64,000 nt of DNA from Juglans regia (lineage: Eukaryota; Streptophyta; Magnoliopsida; Fagales; Juglandaceae): positions 21,585,722-21,649,721 of the forward strand of contig NC_049912.1 in assembly GCF_001411555.2 (NCBI RefSeq), in the 5' to 3' direction. Positions 1 to 12,429 of the stretch are shown here, in pieces (the stretch's first letter is position 1; the number at the start of each line of letters is the position of its first letter). The translations under genes and the position numbers were made by a program. Under the pieces are notes generated by a model, which was not told where the DNA came from, made no database searches, and saw only the letters and a list, made by a program, of their open reading frames with translations.

Positions 1-35
1 TTTTTTTTTTTTTTTTTTTGGGGGGGGGGGGGGGG
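1..35. repeat. T19-G16 homopolymer junction
   Basis: The window opens with 19 T followed directly by 16 G. It lies in intron sequence upstream of the first visible SAC3B exon. It may be a real low-complexity tract or a sequencing/assembly artefact, because back-to-back homopolymers are error-prone. Confidence 0.8.
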
Positions 36-171
36 TGTATAAATTATTGGTCTCCTCCTGTTGCCTCCAAACCCACTAAAACAAGGTAGGGAAAGAGAAG
101 AGCTTTACATCTATGTGGCATCTTGCATGATTTTTTTCCTGGACTTCAATATCTCCTACATTGGCTGCTAG

Positions 172-3100
172 GTCAAAATTTGTTTCTGCCACTGATTCTC
201 AAATTCATCTAAGGTTTCCAACTCCTGCAACCAATCCTGATTCTGAAGTTGTGGCAACCAAGCGCACCAGCTCCCCTGCTCTCAAAAGAACAAGGTCACC
301 TTCTTCACTTCCTAGCGGTCAACTCTTTCCAGAAAATTCCTTTTCCACCCAAGATGATACTGAACGGTAAAATATTTGGTGGATTGGTTCTGTTTATTGC
401 CTATATTAGTCGTGCTTTATTGCAAGACTTAAAATTATTTTCTCTAATCTTTTGATGTAATCTGAAGAGAGATGGAAGCCAAGGCAAAGCGATTGGCCCG
501 TTTCAAGGTTGAATTAAGTCAAAATGTGCAAGGCAATCCTGATTTTGCAGACCAACTAGATTCTGCAAATAGAAATGAAGAGACTATAGCAGAGAGGAAA
601 AAATATGCTGGAAACCAGTCTGCAGAACTGACAGGGGATTTCTCCCATGCCCATGTTTTATCTGATTTTGATGGCCATGAACCATCTACTATTATTATTG
701 GAATGTGTCCAGACATGTGTCCGGGTATGTCTCTCAACCACTTTATCCATGAGCGAAGTTATGATTCAAGTAATTCAAATGCAATCATTTTGTAGAATTT
801 GGACTTGCATTTCATTTTTTTGGTGAAGAAGAAACTAAAGATTTATGAGAAAAAAAAAATGAAGAAGTTTAAGACATTTTTACTTTGAGTTTGTGTTATA
901 TCAGATTCTTTAGTAACTCAAACTGACTACTTATCCTCTCTTGTGTGGAAGTTGTGAGAGGCCCAATTCTGAAAGTTTGACTTTTAATATTATTAGGAAT
1001 TTGCTTTATTTTACAGAGTCAGAAAGGGCAGAACGTGAAAGAAAGGGAGATCTAGACCAGTATGAACGAGTGGGTGGCGATAGAAACCAAACCAGCAAAT
1101 CCCTTGCTGTAAAGAAGGTAGTTTTTGGATCATCTTGGGATTTTTCAAATCAGGAAGCTGTTATCATTTTGTGGAAATTGCTCTAGACCATACTTCATTG
1201 ATGAGATGTTCTTGTGCTCTTCTTCTGCAGTATACTAGGACAGCTGAGAGGGAGGCGAGTTTGATACGTCCCATGCCAATCCTGCAGGAAACAATTGATT
1301 ATCTGCTTAATTTGCTAGATCAGCCATATGATGACAGGTTTCTTGGCATATATAACTTCTTGTGGGATAGGATGAGGGCAATCCGAATGGACCTGAGGAT
1401 GCAGCACATTTTCGACCACGGGGCTATTCTTATGCTGGAGCAGATGGTATAATCCTCAATCTGATATCTTCTTTCCTATTATATAATATGTAGTATGTAA
1501 ATGGTGTTTGTTTCATATTTTACCTTTTTTAAATGTTTTCTTTTTGGATCACCTTTAGAATATCATACTTGCCTCTGGGTGGGGGTTCAGGGAGGCAAGC
1601 TTGGGCTGACCTTGTTAAAAGAAGTTAATGACAAAATCATCCACCAGATTGAAAACTAATTGAATTAGTAGTTATTCTTCTGGTGGTGATACATTTACTA
1701 GTCATTTTGTTTATAGACAGTTGTTGATGCATGTAGATAATTTTGTCTGTATGTAGGTAAAATTGGAAGTGTGATACCCCATATGATTAGGATAATGGTT
1801 GGTGGTGAATGAGATCTCACATTGCTTGGGAATGAAAAGTTCTTGCTCTTTATAAGGTTCCAATCGGGGTCCAATTGTATAATTGACTAGTCTTTTTGGA
1901 GTATAAGCCATGTGGTTTGGGCCTTCCATTGGGGCATTACAGGAAGCACCCACTATCCTCATGTAATAGACAGTTGCAAATCATTTTGTTTTACTTGGTT
2001 TTGTTGGTGGATGTGTATTTTTTTTCCCAACATGCAAAACTTAATCTTCATTCTGAAGAGTAATTTGTTTGCATATTGCTGTGGATTTTAGATAAGACTT
2101 CACATAATTGCGATGCATGAATTATGTGAACACACCAAAGGAGAAGGCTTTTCTGAGGGATTTGATGCACACCTCAACATTGAACAGATGAATAAAACAT
2201 CAGTTGAGTTGTTCCAAATCTATGATGATCACAGAAAGAAAGGCATAAGTGTGCCAACAGAAAAAGAGTTCCGGGGTTATTATGCACTTCTCAAACTGGA
2301 CAAACATCCTGGATATAAAGTATGGCTTCTGCAGAATCACGTTGATTGTACAGGTTTCAGTTTTATTGTTGTCTGTCAAAATAATCTATTCCTGCTAGGT
2401 TGAAGCAGCAGAGCTCTCGCTCGATCTTGCAAAAATGACTCCAGAGATAAGACAGACTCCAGAAGTGCTATTTGCCCGTGATGTGGCAAGGTTGTCCCTT
2501 CCCTTCCGATTTATTTTCAGGTTACAGTGTTAATCACGTTCTAATGGTTATTTGATTTGTTCTTCCAGATCTTGCAGAACAGGTAATTTTATTGCCTTCT
2601 TCCGGCTTGCTAGAAGGGCGAGTTACCTTCAAGCATGCCTTATGCATGCTCACTTCGCAAAGGTCTGAGTAACTATTGCTTCTCGGTTAGTGCATACTGT
2701 AGCAAATTGCTGAATCTATTTCTGAATTTTTTGCCTGTGCTAAATCTATAAACTAGTTCCCTGTAAACAATGTATTTAAGTTTCTTGTGTAGAAATCTCT
2801 GGACTATGAAAAGCATGCATGTGCTCCTGCCATGTTTCTTGGAATTGAAAGCAATGCAATTAAATTAGAATCCCTTTCTTAGTCATTTAAGCTATAATAT
2901 TTACAGATTATATAAATTCACTTAACCATGTGGCACTGCCTCTTGAGGTCACTCGCTTATACAATAAATGCAAAAAAATGGCATGAGCCACAATGAAAAA
3001 GAGTAATAAAGTTAATTTAGCACTATTTACTTTTCTTATTTGATTGTGTTTTGCGTTTTGGTAAATATGGTATATGCATAGGTTTTTGTCTGATTTATTT

Positions 3101-6100
3101 GTGTTATTACATTTTTCCTTTCTTTTGTATGCATTTTTGTGTTTCTTTTTTTCTAAAGAAAGGACAAAGAAAAACTCGTGTTTGATTAACGTGTACTTCA
3201 ATAGAACATTTTTGGACTATATTACAGCTAAAGCAAACGACGTGTATTACCAAACTTGCCTGCTATTGCTTTCAAAAATATTTTCATGATGGCTTGAGAA
3301 GTTTCCGAGCTATAGACTATATATTTCTGCTGGGTGCTAATTACAATTTATTGGCTTTTTTTGGGATCTTTTCCTTTACTTTTGTAGATAGCAAAGTGAC
3401 TCTAACTTATTCTAAAATTAGCTGTTGATAATTCGGATTTATTCATTCACTGCATTTTTTTGGTAGCTATGTATGCATATGGAATTCCATGTGCAAAAAC
3501 ATTTGTGGATGTGGATGTACATGATGTTAATGTTGTCTTGTATTATGCTGTTTTGACCAGCTACGCACCCTGGCACTTGCTTCTCTACACTCGGGACTAC
3601 AGAATAACCAAGGTCTCCCTGTTTCCCATGTTGCTAAGTGGCTTGGGATGGAGGTGCTTATCTTAGCTTGATGCGTGTTACATTCTATTGATTTTTTTCC
3701 TATTATTTTATGTATTTTCTTTTCATGGAGGAGATCTGCAGTTTCCCCTTGTCTTACTGTTATGCTTTGTTGATGAAATTAGGAAGAGGACATTGAAAGT
3801 CTCTTACAGTATCATGGGTTCTCAATAAAGGTATTTGAGGAGCCTTATATGATGAAGGAAGGCCCATTTCTCAATCGGGATAAGGACTATCCTACCAAGT
3901 GTTCTGAACTTGTTTATTTGAAAAGGTCAGGGAGTATAGTTGAGGATGTTTTACCTCCAACGCAAGCCATATCATTACCTGCTGAAGCTGTATCTATCCC
4001 TTCTGATGAAAGGGAAAGTTCTGTCTGTACAAGTAATGAAGAAATGGCTGATCTTGAAACCTTTTCATCCTCAACTGATAGCCAACAACGGCAGCCAGTA
4101 ATCATCTCTCCAACAGTTACCAAACAGAGTCAAAATGACCATCAGGCAGCTGGAGCCTCTAATCCGCCTTGGGGTTTTTCGTTATCCCACAGTTCCCCTA
4201 AATCCCAGCTTGCTAAAGTTGAAATTGTAGCAAAACAAAATTTTGATGATCTTTTCAGAAACTCCCTTGAAAGAAACATGCATTTTCAGAAGGAAGCAAT
4301 GACGCTGCAGGATGTGTCAAAAACAGCTGTCAAAGAGAGATACTCGGATGGCAAAAAGGATTGTGAGGTGGAAAAAATTGGCCCCCCAAGCGTGGTTATT
4401 AATCGTTTGGAAGATGCAGAACCTTCAGATATTCATAAAGAAAATACTTATCAAAATGACATTCATAAAGAAAATGATGTTAGCACAGTTCCGGCAAATG
4501 ATCATGCGGAAGAAACTGCTGAGGCAAAACTCAAGTTGTTCTTAAGGTTTTCAAGCTTCTTCTACTGCTATTGGTTGTTTATGGAGGTCATTTTTCCACG
4601 GGCCTTAGTCTTGCATTTCTTTGTTGTCAGGTTATGGAAGCGGCGTTGTGCAAAGCGACGGTTGTTCCGCAAACAAATGCAGGTAGCAGCAAGTGCTGCA
4701 TTAGACTCATTATCATTGGGGCCGCCAATTCAACAGAAAAAGGAGGTTAGTTTTAGAATTTTTTAAATTTATATACTCATCTTGTCATGGTTGCCTGACT
4801 ACCAGTTTATTCTTCATGCTTTATTTAAAAAAAAAAACTACTCGAGGAAGAAATCCCTTCAACTTCCTCTTGGCGCATCACCTTTTGGGTTCAAGTTTCT
4901 TTTTCCTAGTCTTGTTGAACAGAGTAGAGAGTGTTTCTTGAGCTGTCAATATCTTCCCATATCACCATTTACAATGCAAACTTAGCTAACGATTAGAAAA
5001 AAAATCCTACCACCCCTGTTCCTTCTTTCCAGTTTTTTCATTTTGGTATATGCTACCGAATTAAATGTAACCATCTCCCATTATTGAATCTCGCATGATT
5101 TATCTAACAATGTATTGTGCATCTTACATGAATGACAAGAATACTACGTAAGTATATTTTCGTTACTGATAAAAGAATTACTTAAAAAACAGTATTTCTA
5201 AATAATTGACTTCACTTACTGAGGTATAACTCTTGTCAATGGTTTCTGTCTTCCTTGAGTTATTTTGTTTAAGCTGTTCACTTCTTCTATGTAGCAACCG
5301 AGCAATTTTGGCGAGTTTGACATTGATCATGTTATGCGGGAGAGACATAAAAAGCATGCAGAATCATGGTCAAGACTTAATGTTTCAGATGTCATAGCTG
5401 GTACACTGAGCAAAAGAAATCCAGATGCTAAATGCCTATGCTGGAAAATTATTGTATGTTCTCAGATGAACAACCTGGAAAAAGTTAAATTGGAGCAGAG
5501 GAGCCAAGTTGCTTTGCCTGCGGCATGGTTGCTTTCAAAACTCATGCCTTCCAGCAAAAATGAAGATGATAACGATCTGTTGATGTCATCTCCTGGGCTG
5601 TCAATATGGAGCAAATGGGTTCCTAGCCGAGATGGTGCATATCAGACCTGCTGCTTGTCTGTTGTCAAGGAAACAGAATTTGATATTCTAGATGAGACAG
5701 TATCCGGTGCAAGTGCGGTATTGTTCCTTGTATCTGAAAAGCTCCCATGGAAGCATCAAAGAGTCCGGCTTCAGGACCTTCTAATGTCAATACCTTCTGG
5801 TTCTTGCCTGCCCCTTCTGATTTTAAGTTGCTCAAACAAGGAAGAGACTTCAGATTCTTTCTCTATTGTGGCAAATGAATTGGACCTTCATAATATCGAC
5901 AAGTCAAGGATAAGTAGCTTTCGGGTTGTTTCCCTCATTTTGAATCTCCAGATGGAACACGCAGATGGGTTTTTTAGTGACGAGCAATTAAGGGAAGGAC
6001 TAAAATGGCTGGCAAGTGAATCACCCCTGCAACCTGCCCTGCATAATTTGAGAACACGAGAACTGGTTCTTTCTCACTTGAATTCTTCATTGGAGGTGCT

Positions 6101-7061
6101 TGAGAGAAAGAATGATTTTGAAGTGGGTCCTAATAATTGTATCTCTGCCTTCAATGAAGCCCTAGATTGTTCCTTGGGAAAAATCAATGCTACTGCAATC
6201 GCAGATCCTATTGGCTGGCCTTGTCCTGAGATTGCTTTGCTGGAGGAGTCTAGTGATGAACGCAGAAGTGTGAAGTGGTACTTACCGAAAATAGGATGGA
6301 ATTCACTGGGAAAAATTGAACCACTGCTGTGTGCTCTAAGGGACTCTAAACTTCCATCTTTTACTGACGATATATCCTGGTTGGCCAGAGGATCTTATAT
6401 GGGTAAGGAGATTAAGAACCAGAGATTAATGCTTGAAAATTGCTTGATCAGATACCTGACGCAATCAAGTAAGATGATGAGATATGAGGAGGCAATGAAG
6501 GAGGCATCCATAATGCTACAAAAAAGTGCTCGCCTTGAGCTTTATAACTCGAGTTACCGTATTGTTCCAAACTGGGTTATGATTTTCCGCAGAATTTTCA
6601 ATTGGCGGTTAATGAATTTATCAAGTGGAACCTTCTCCGTGGCCTATGTTTTGGAGTGTCATATAGCTCCTCCTGTTGCGGGAGATGTTGATATGTTGAG
6701 GCTTGAAGGGAGTTTAACTTCACCTTATTATACAAGTCATCCATCGCTGGATGAAATAATTGAAGTTGGCTGCAGCCCCTCGTCACCGGGTGGGGGTCAG
6801 CCACCGCCAGAGCAGTTACAACCTCTTGCATGGATGCCCTTGCATGGTGAGGTTTGCGAGGCTGCTGAGGATGAAAGGGGTATTAAACAGGATGGCAATT
6901 TGGCGATCACCACTGACACGTCTTACAGATTAGACAATACTAGTACTGAAATAATGGTGGGTGGCGAAGCTTCCAAGGAAGCCGAAAATTTAAGCAAGTT
7001 ACTGGAGCAGTGTGATATAATGCAGAACATGGTAGACAATAAGTTGTCTATTTATTTTTGA
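172..7061 (+). CDS. SAC3B: SAC3B-like SAC3/GANP-family mRNA export scaffold, 5'-truncated by the window
   Basis: Plant SAC3B is the TREX-2 scaffold linking transcription to mRNA export at nuclear pores. Exons read from GT/AG borders and unbroken phase: 172-366, 468-724, 1017-1117, 1231-1446, 2092-2319, 2399-2490, 2569-2662, 3561-3653, 3783-4546, 4631-4745 and 5295-7061. They sum to about 1,306 codons ending in TGA. The family signature MCPDMCP with E completed across a splice is near 700-724. The SAC3/GANP/PCI-like domain continues through HELCEHTKGEGFSEGFDAHL and LRTLALASLHSG to EEPYMMKEGPF. Exon 9 is a Ser/Glu-rich linker, exon 10 a basic stretch (LWKRRCAKRR) and exon 11 the long C-terminal region ending in KLSIYF. 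Some 350 N-terminal residues probably lie upstream, judged from family length. The first exon's 5' border (AG at 170-171) is the least certain. The gene converges on the PP2C gene. Intron 4546/4631 is 84 nt without a stop. Confidence 0.93.
1770..1941 (+). mobile_element. Solo LTR of a small LTR retrotransposon (172 bp)
   Basis: This lies in SAC3B intron 4. It starts TGTGATACCCC, ends GGGGCATTACA, and is flanked by the 5-bp target duplication GGAAG (1765-1769 and 1942-1946). An internal CTTTATAAGG looks like an LTR TATA box in + orientation. A second copy of identical length is at 27016-27187, and two more degraded copies lie near 53 kb. No internal region or second LTR is adjacent, so it is a solo LTR. 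Confidence 0.85.
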
Positions 7062-8038
7062 GAGGACATAATTACTTGTGTTCAAACAGTATGACGAGAT
7101 GCAAACGATGAGAGAGAGCGATGGAGGATCTGTAAGAAAAAATAGGCAAGAAAATTTTGTAGGCTATCGTTATTTCCACATTACAGATATGGCAATTTAT
7201 CTCTCTCTCTCTCTCTCGCACGCGCACATTTTGTCGGTTTTGTGCTGGTCTCCGAGTCAATACTTGGGGTCTTCAACGTAGCAACTATCATGATTTCGGT
7301 GCGTCAGTTCAGTGCATTTGACATCTCGCTTGACCGTGGAATGGAGAGACTAAAAAGAGGCAGAAAAGAATCGAGGATTTTATCTACTAGAAAGAAAAGT
7401 TGTATATATTACAATGGATCGCATGTTATTCGAAATTAACCACCTTATAAAATGTCGGTAACAAGTATTTCTTTTTACCTCCCTTTTTCTGAAATCGAAG
7501 TCATGAAGTCTCAACCTCCTCAAAGAACCTCCTCGAATCTATACAAATTTTACTACCATTTCCTTCCTATTGTGTGGTTAGCAGGTGAAACTACAACTGG
7601 AGGGAGAGCATTTTGTTCTCCAGAAGGAATCTAGCAGGGTTGGTTACAAATGGTTTAAATGATTTTTATCAGTACTAGCAAAGAAGCTGTTGCCTGGAGA
7701 TTAGTGACCAATTATATCCTGTATATAGAGCAAATTAACAGAGAAGCTGTCGCTTGGAGACTGCACGACTTGCCCACATCCTGCTACCAGCCAAAAATAA
7801 ATTCAGTAATTTTGATAAAAATAGTTGAATTAATGCAATTTATTTGAAATTGCTACGATCAATTTCAGACCAAAAAGAAATAAAAGTAAGAACATGGGTC
7901 CCCTCCCCTCTTTGAGACAGTTACTAGTTGTATGTGCTTTAAAATTGATACAACAAATTGTAAAAGGAGACTGATACCTCTAAAGAAAAAAGACAAGGAA
8001 GTGTTAGGCTGCTTCCTCAAGGTCATGAATTTCATCAC

Positions 8039-8075
<37 letters not shown>

Positions 8076-8632
8076 CGCTCAGCAAAATATGGTACATATG
8101 GATAGATGTATATTTATACACACACACACACACATATGAGCATAAGAAAATGATCCAAAACAGGGTTGAGAGGCCCACCATTCCAATGACCTTGCACGTT
8201 CCAGAGATGGAACAATGATACCTAGGCTTCGATTTGTTGAAACGACATGCTGACAAGGCTGCAGGACCGAGAAGCCGCTTCTTACTGAACGGTATAACTC
8301 TGAAACACTTGTAATGGATATTTCAGAAGTTTCTCTTCTGGACCTTGTTGCCCTAATATTGGTCCCATTTGATCCATCGCCATCTAACTATGGTAATTAC
8401 ATTATAAATTAGGTAAACAAGCCAGTCAATGGAAAGTGCAGCTATTTTTTTCCTTTACACAAGGGGCATGGGCAAAGGAAAATAGAGCAGGAGCATGAAG
8501 AGGGGGTAGAAAACTTGTGCAACCCCAGCATAGTGTACACAACCAGAACATGAATTGAGCACACGCTGAAAGCAGGAAATTCAGACTGGACAGGCTAGCA
8601 AAATGTGCAGGTAGAGTAAGATTTAGTAAAAT
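7062..8632. other. SAC3B 3' UTR and convergent intergenic spacer
   Basis: No coding region is recognisable. The spacer holds the 3' ends of the convergent SAC3B (+) and PP2C (-) genes, a CT run near 7200-7217, a GA run at 8041-8071 and a CA run near 8119-8134. A short near-duplicate (GAAGCTGTTGCCTGGAGA and GAAGCTGTCGCTTGGAGA) is about 60 bp apart near 7684 and 7743. Poly(A) sites were not resolved. Confidence 0.6.
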
Positions 8633-10671
8633 TCATACATTAGAAAAACCTTTGATCTGGACAATGATGATTGTAATATCATCTGTTCGGGTTTCATGTT
8701 CCAACCATTTCTTATACGATTCTCCAGCAATGGCAGAACATGCATCCCGGGGATCTGTATATCTTGCCACCTATATCAACAAATATGTCAGAAAATTTGT
8801 TATGGGACTTCTACATAATCAAATTTTGTTGAGTTCTGCATCATATGCCAAAAATATACTAATTTCAGCCAACAAAATAACATCTTTGATGCTAGAATGA
8901 GAAACGGTAACAAACTTCAACTTCAGCACTTATTAGGAAACAGATATTATTGCATCCCCAAATTACTCAAAATTATAGTTTATAACAAATGGACGTGGGT
9001 CTAAAACCTGAAAAGAGAAAGTTGGGAACTGTTTTTCTCTTGCACTATTTAGAGACTGGTGAAGGTGTAAGGAAAAGGTCAGGTCTAATGGTAGCACAGA
9101 GCCATCTGATGAGCAGAAAGGTCCATAAGTGAAGATAAGTGCCATTTTACAGTGAAGAATTTGAAACACTTCAGAAGAACTTCACTATTGAATTCCATTT
9201 TGTTTTGGAGCACATAGCGATGCCAAAAGGAAAACTTAGAGAGACCTCAAGATGTTGATTTGGAGACCAGTCTCAACAACCATGCTTCGTTGTAATGCAT
9301 GCCAAAAGAAACTTTCCATATATATATATATATATACACACACACATATATATATAGGTAATTAAACAAGAAGAAATACCATTTTCAACTCCATTCACTA
9401 AAAATGCCATTTACAATAGAATATTCTGATGGGTAAGTAGCTTCTTCTATACATATGCATTTATATGCAGAAGGGGATGATAAGAAATCTTAATAAATAT
9501 CATGCAGCTCCACAAACATAAACCGATACACTGAAACAAAAAATATTATGCAGTAAGAGAAACAAGTCTACCTTCCTAATTGCATGCCATTGACAATCAC
9601 ATAAAATAAGAAATGTTAAAAATTCGCATGCTTAGTCGAATTGCCATATCAAATGAAATTCAATAGATTGGATATCATCAAGAGAAGGGGCAAAAAAATT
9701 ACAAGTCTAGTTGTTAAAGTCATTCTAGAATATGATCGTGAGTAAAGTAATACCATATTAACAACTGCTCGGCTGGAGAGGAACTGAAAAACGCCATCGC
9801 TTGCAACAACAAAAAACAGATGGTTAGCTGTAAGCTGAACAACCGACACCTCCGGATCAGCCACCACACCAATCTGCTCAGCTGTCCAATCTCCTACGCT
9901 CCTCGTGAATGCAGTTCCCGGATACGTCTCATTCTGTTCCCACAACCTTGGAGGATCGCAGCCTTGAGATTCTTCATCACCCCACGTCTGAATATTTGGA
10001 TCCGAAAACCCCTCCACTTGATCAACAGTTAAAACCCGGGCCCCACTTTGCTTCACTCTCTCGTACTCATCTTTCCTAAACGGCGTCTGATCGTTTGATA
10101 AGTCCTCGGCTACGATCCGATTCCCGTGTTTCACCGCAATCACGGCCCTCGAATCGCCCACATTCGCCACGAAAAGTCTATCCCCAACAACAAGCACCGT
10201 GATCGCGGTGGTACCGCTCAATGAATCATCAATGTCGCTAACGTGTAACTCACGATTAGTAGCCAGAAACGCCAAGTTAAAAGCTTTGACGGGGTCATCC
10301 GAGAATGACGGGTCATCGGCCAGTATTTCTACCAACCTATCCTTGACGAAATTCGAACACTCTGTACCATAATGACCGTGACCATCAAATACACCAAAGA
10401 AATGGATATTTGGGTTACCTTGAATCTGTGTCCTGATGCAGAAACTATCTTGGTTTTGTTTATCCGGCGAGTCCGGGTAGTAACCACGTTGCGTGAGAAC
10501 CGAGTACTCCAGATGAAAGTTGTGCGAAGGAACAGAGACAGACTCCAAGGGTATCTGTGTGAGTATGTGTTTGCCTTGCACACTGTACGGAGTTGCTTCG
10601 CGGTACTCCCGGGACTCTCCGTCCGATGTTGGCTGGCAAGGGCTACAGCACTTGCCGTTGACGCATCCCAT
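8633..10671 (-). CDS. PP2C-type protein phosphatase, PP2C-35-like (351 aa)
   Basis: A Mg/Mn-dependent Ser/Thr phosphatase built from two exons: 9754-10671 (residues 1-306) and 8633-8770 (last 45 residues plus TGA). Exon 1 ends ...RAVVNM before GTATTA. Exon 2 resumes [19 protein letters not shown] after TATAG. PP2C motifs in order are NQDSF (D75), [11 protein letters not shown] (D96-H98), SGTTA (152-156), [11 protein letters not shown] (GDSRA 172-176), [16 protein letters not shown] and the terminal DDITIIIV. The metal-binding aspartates are present, so it should be active. The N-terminus MGCVNGKCC fits N-myristoylation at G2 and palmitoylation at nearby cysteines, suggesting membrane attachment (inference). 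There is no kinase or cyclic-nucleotide domain: the protein ends 11 codons after DDIT, unlike the long PP2C-CNB-kinase fusions. Length agrees with Arabidopsis PP2C35 (about 350 aa). Confidence 0.95.
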
Positions 10672-11705
10672 GGTTCAAGAGAGAATTTTAAGGACCAAAA
10701 CCAAGAAATTCAAGAGTGTTTTGAGAGAAGTCCTAAAAGAAACATAGAATGATCGGAACCAAGAGGCTGAGGATGCTTAATTCTTGGTCGAAATGGTAAA
10801 ATGGGTACCCCGGAAAGTTGAAACTGTTGGCAAAACCCATGCTTAATAAAAGGAATTTGAGGAACAGGGAACAAAACGGCAGTAGCAAGCTAATCGCTTC
10901 AAGAAGAAACGAATTTCGAGAACCAAATCTTCAAGAAGTACCAAGAAGCAAGAAAAGGATGAGACATTTTGGTACAGAGCAGAATATGGCTTCTTCCTTT
11001 GCCCGAAGAAAATGTGCTGTGGGGGGGATTTTTCCAAAAGAATCTTACCTTTTCTTGGGTATTAGACCAGAGGAAGGACTCAAGACAGAACATCAAAAAG
11101 TGAAAATGATTAAAGAAATAGACCCTGAATCGGACACAGAAACGGCCCAAAATCTCAATACAAAGTCTCTGATTGCGTAACATAATCGTACTGGGAAAGA
11201 GAGACAAGATAGGTTTGCATGGCTGGGTTTGTCTTGGGTTTGATTGCGTATTTTTTAATAATATTATAATTTTTATTTTATTTTTTAAAAACATTTTAAA
11301 TTATTAAAAATATCTATATAAAAAAAATTAAAAAAAACACATAAAAAAAACATTAGAGTGCAGCGGGAGCCCAGCAGAAGATCTAGCATTTTCCTTTAAA
11401 GAAATAGATCGCAACTATTTCTCATCTGAGTGGCATTTTCCCAGGAAGCAAAACATCTCTTCGGAGCGAGAATTTTGATATGAATTTCGACACGCTCCCA
11501 AGAGATTCTTCTCAGGTTACTGTACAGAGTATGCCGTTGCAACAAAGGCTTTCTATTTCACTATGGCTTGATTGTCCTAAATAACATAGCATACCCACCC
11601 GTTATATCTCATAGAAATATTATTGGTAGAAGTCACTATTCATAGCAGTCATTTTTACATACATTATGTGTTAAAATCTATACATGTTTGTTAAATTTAA
11701 AATTA
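10672..11705. other. PP2C 5' flank and AT-rich spacer
   Basis: This is the upstream side of the - strand PP2C gene and should hold its 5' UTR and promoter. Open frames here show no recognisable protein. From about 11250 the sequence becomes A/T-rich. No confident TATA box or transcription start could be chosen. Confidence 0.5.
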
Positions 11706-11762
11706 GACATAGATGAGAGAGATGATGAGAAAGAGAGAGAGCAGAGATGAGATAGAGAGCAG

Positions 11763-11799
<37 letters not shown>

Positions 11800-12000
11800 G
11801 AGATGAGAGAGAGCGAGATGAGAGAGAGAGCGAGAAGAGATAGAGCAGAGATGAGAGAGAGTGAGAGCAAAGATGAGAGAGAAAGAGAGAGAGCGAGACG
11901 AGAGAGAGAGCAGAGATGAGAGAGAGAGAGAGAAATGAGAGAGAGCAGAGACGATGAGAGAGAGAGACGCTGGTGAGAGAGATATGAGAGAGAGAAGCCG
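11706..12000 (+). repeat. Irregular GA-rich polypurine tract (about 290 bp)
   Basis: The + strand is almost wholly A and G, with GA runs broken by GCAGAGATGAGA-like blocks. The opposite strand reads as long Ser/Leu-rich open frames, which are low-complexity artefacts and not genes. The tract could form triplex DNA and may be a diverged microsatellite. Confidence 0.85.
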
Positions 12001-12429
12001 CTACCTTTGAAGGAAGGAAAAAAAAAAAGTAGATGAGAGACATCCACGTAGTGTGTGCATTGTGTGCACCACTACAGTGGATACTCTCCAGCACTTCTCT
12101 ATTTCAGAATACATACTTAAAAATAATAATATTTTTATAAAATGATATTATTTTTATTAAATACTTTATAAATATATATACATTTTATTTTAAAATATAA
12201 TTATGTTTAAGTATTATAAAAAATTAACGTATATTTATATTTTTTCAAATAATATATCTAGCAGTTGCAATGCTTTTGATTTCACGTTACAAGTCAATAC
12301 TCAGAAATTCCTAATTTCCCAAATCCAGTGGAATGTAATTATGTATTCTTACTACTTAATAGTAAATATATATCTCTATAAAAAAAAAAAAAAATAGTAC
12401 ATACATATCAAGTAGGTTTGCTTGTGGCT

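Noticed and set aside
10372..10752. 126-codon + strand open frame
   Set aside because: Antisense to PP2C exon 1.
11678..12094. Long Ser/Leu-rich open frames on the - strand
   Set aside because: They are produced by the GA/CT repeat and have no composition or motif of a real protein.
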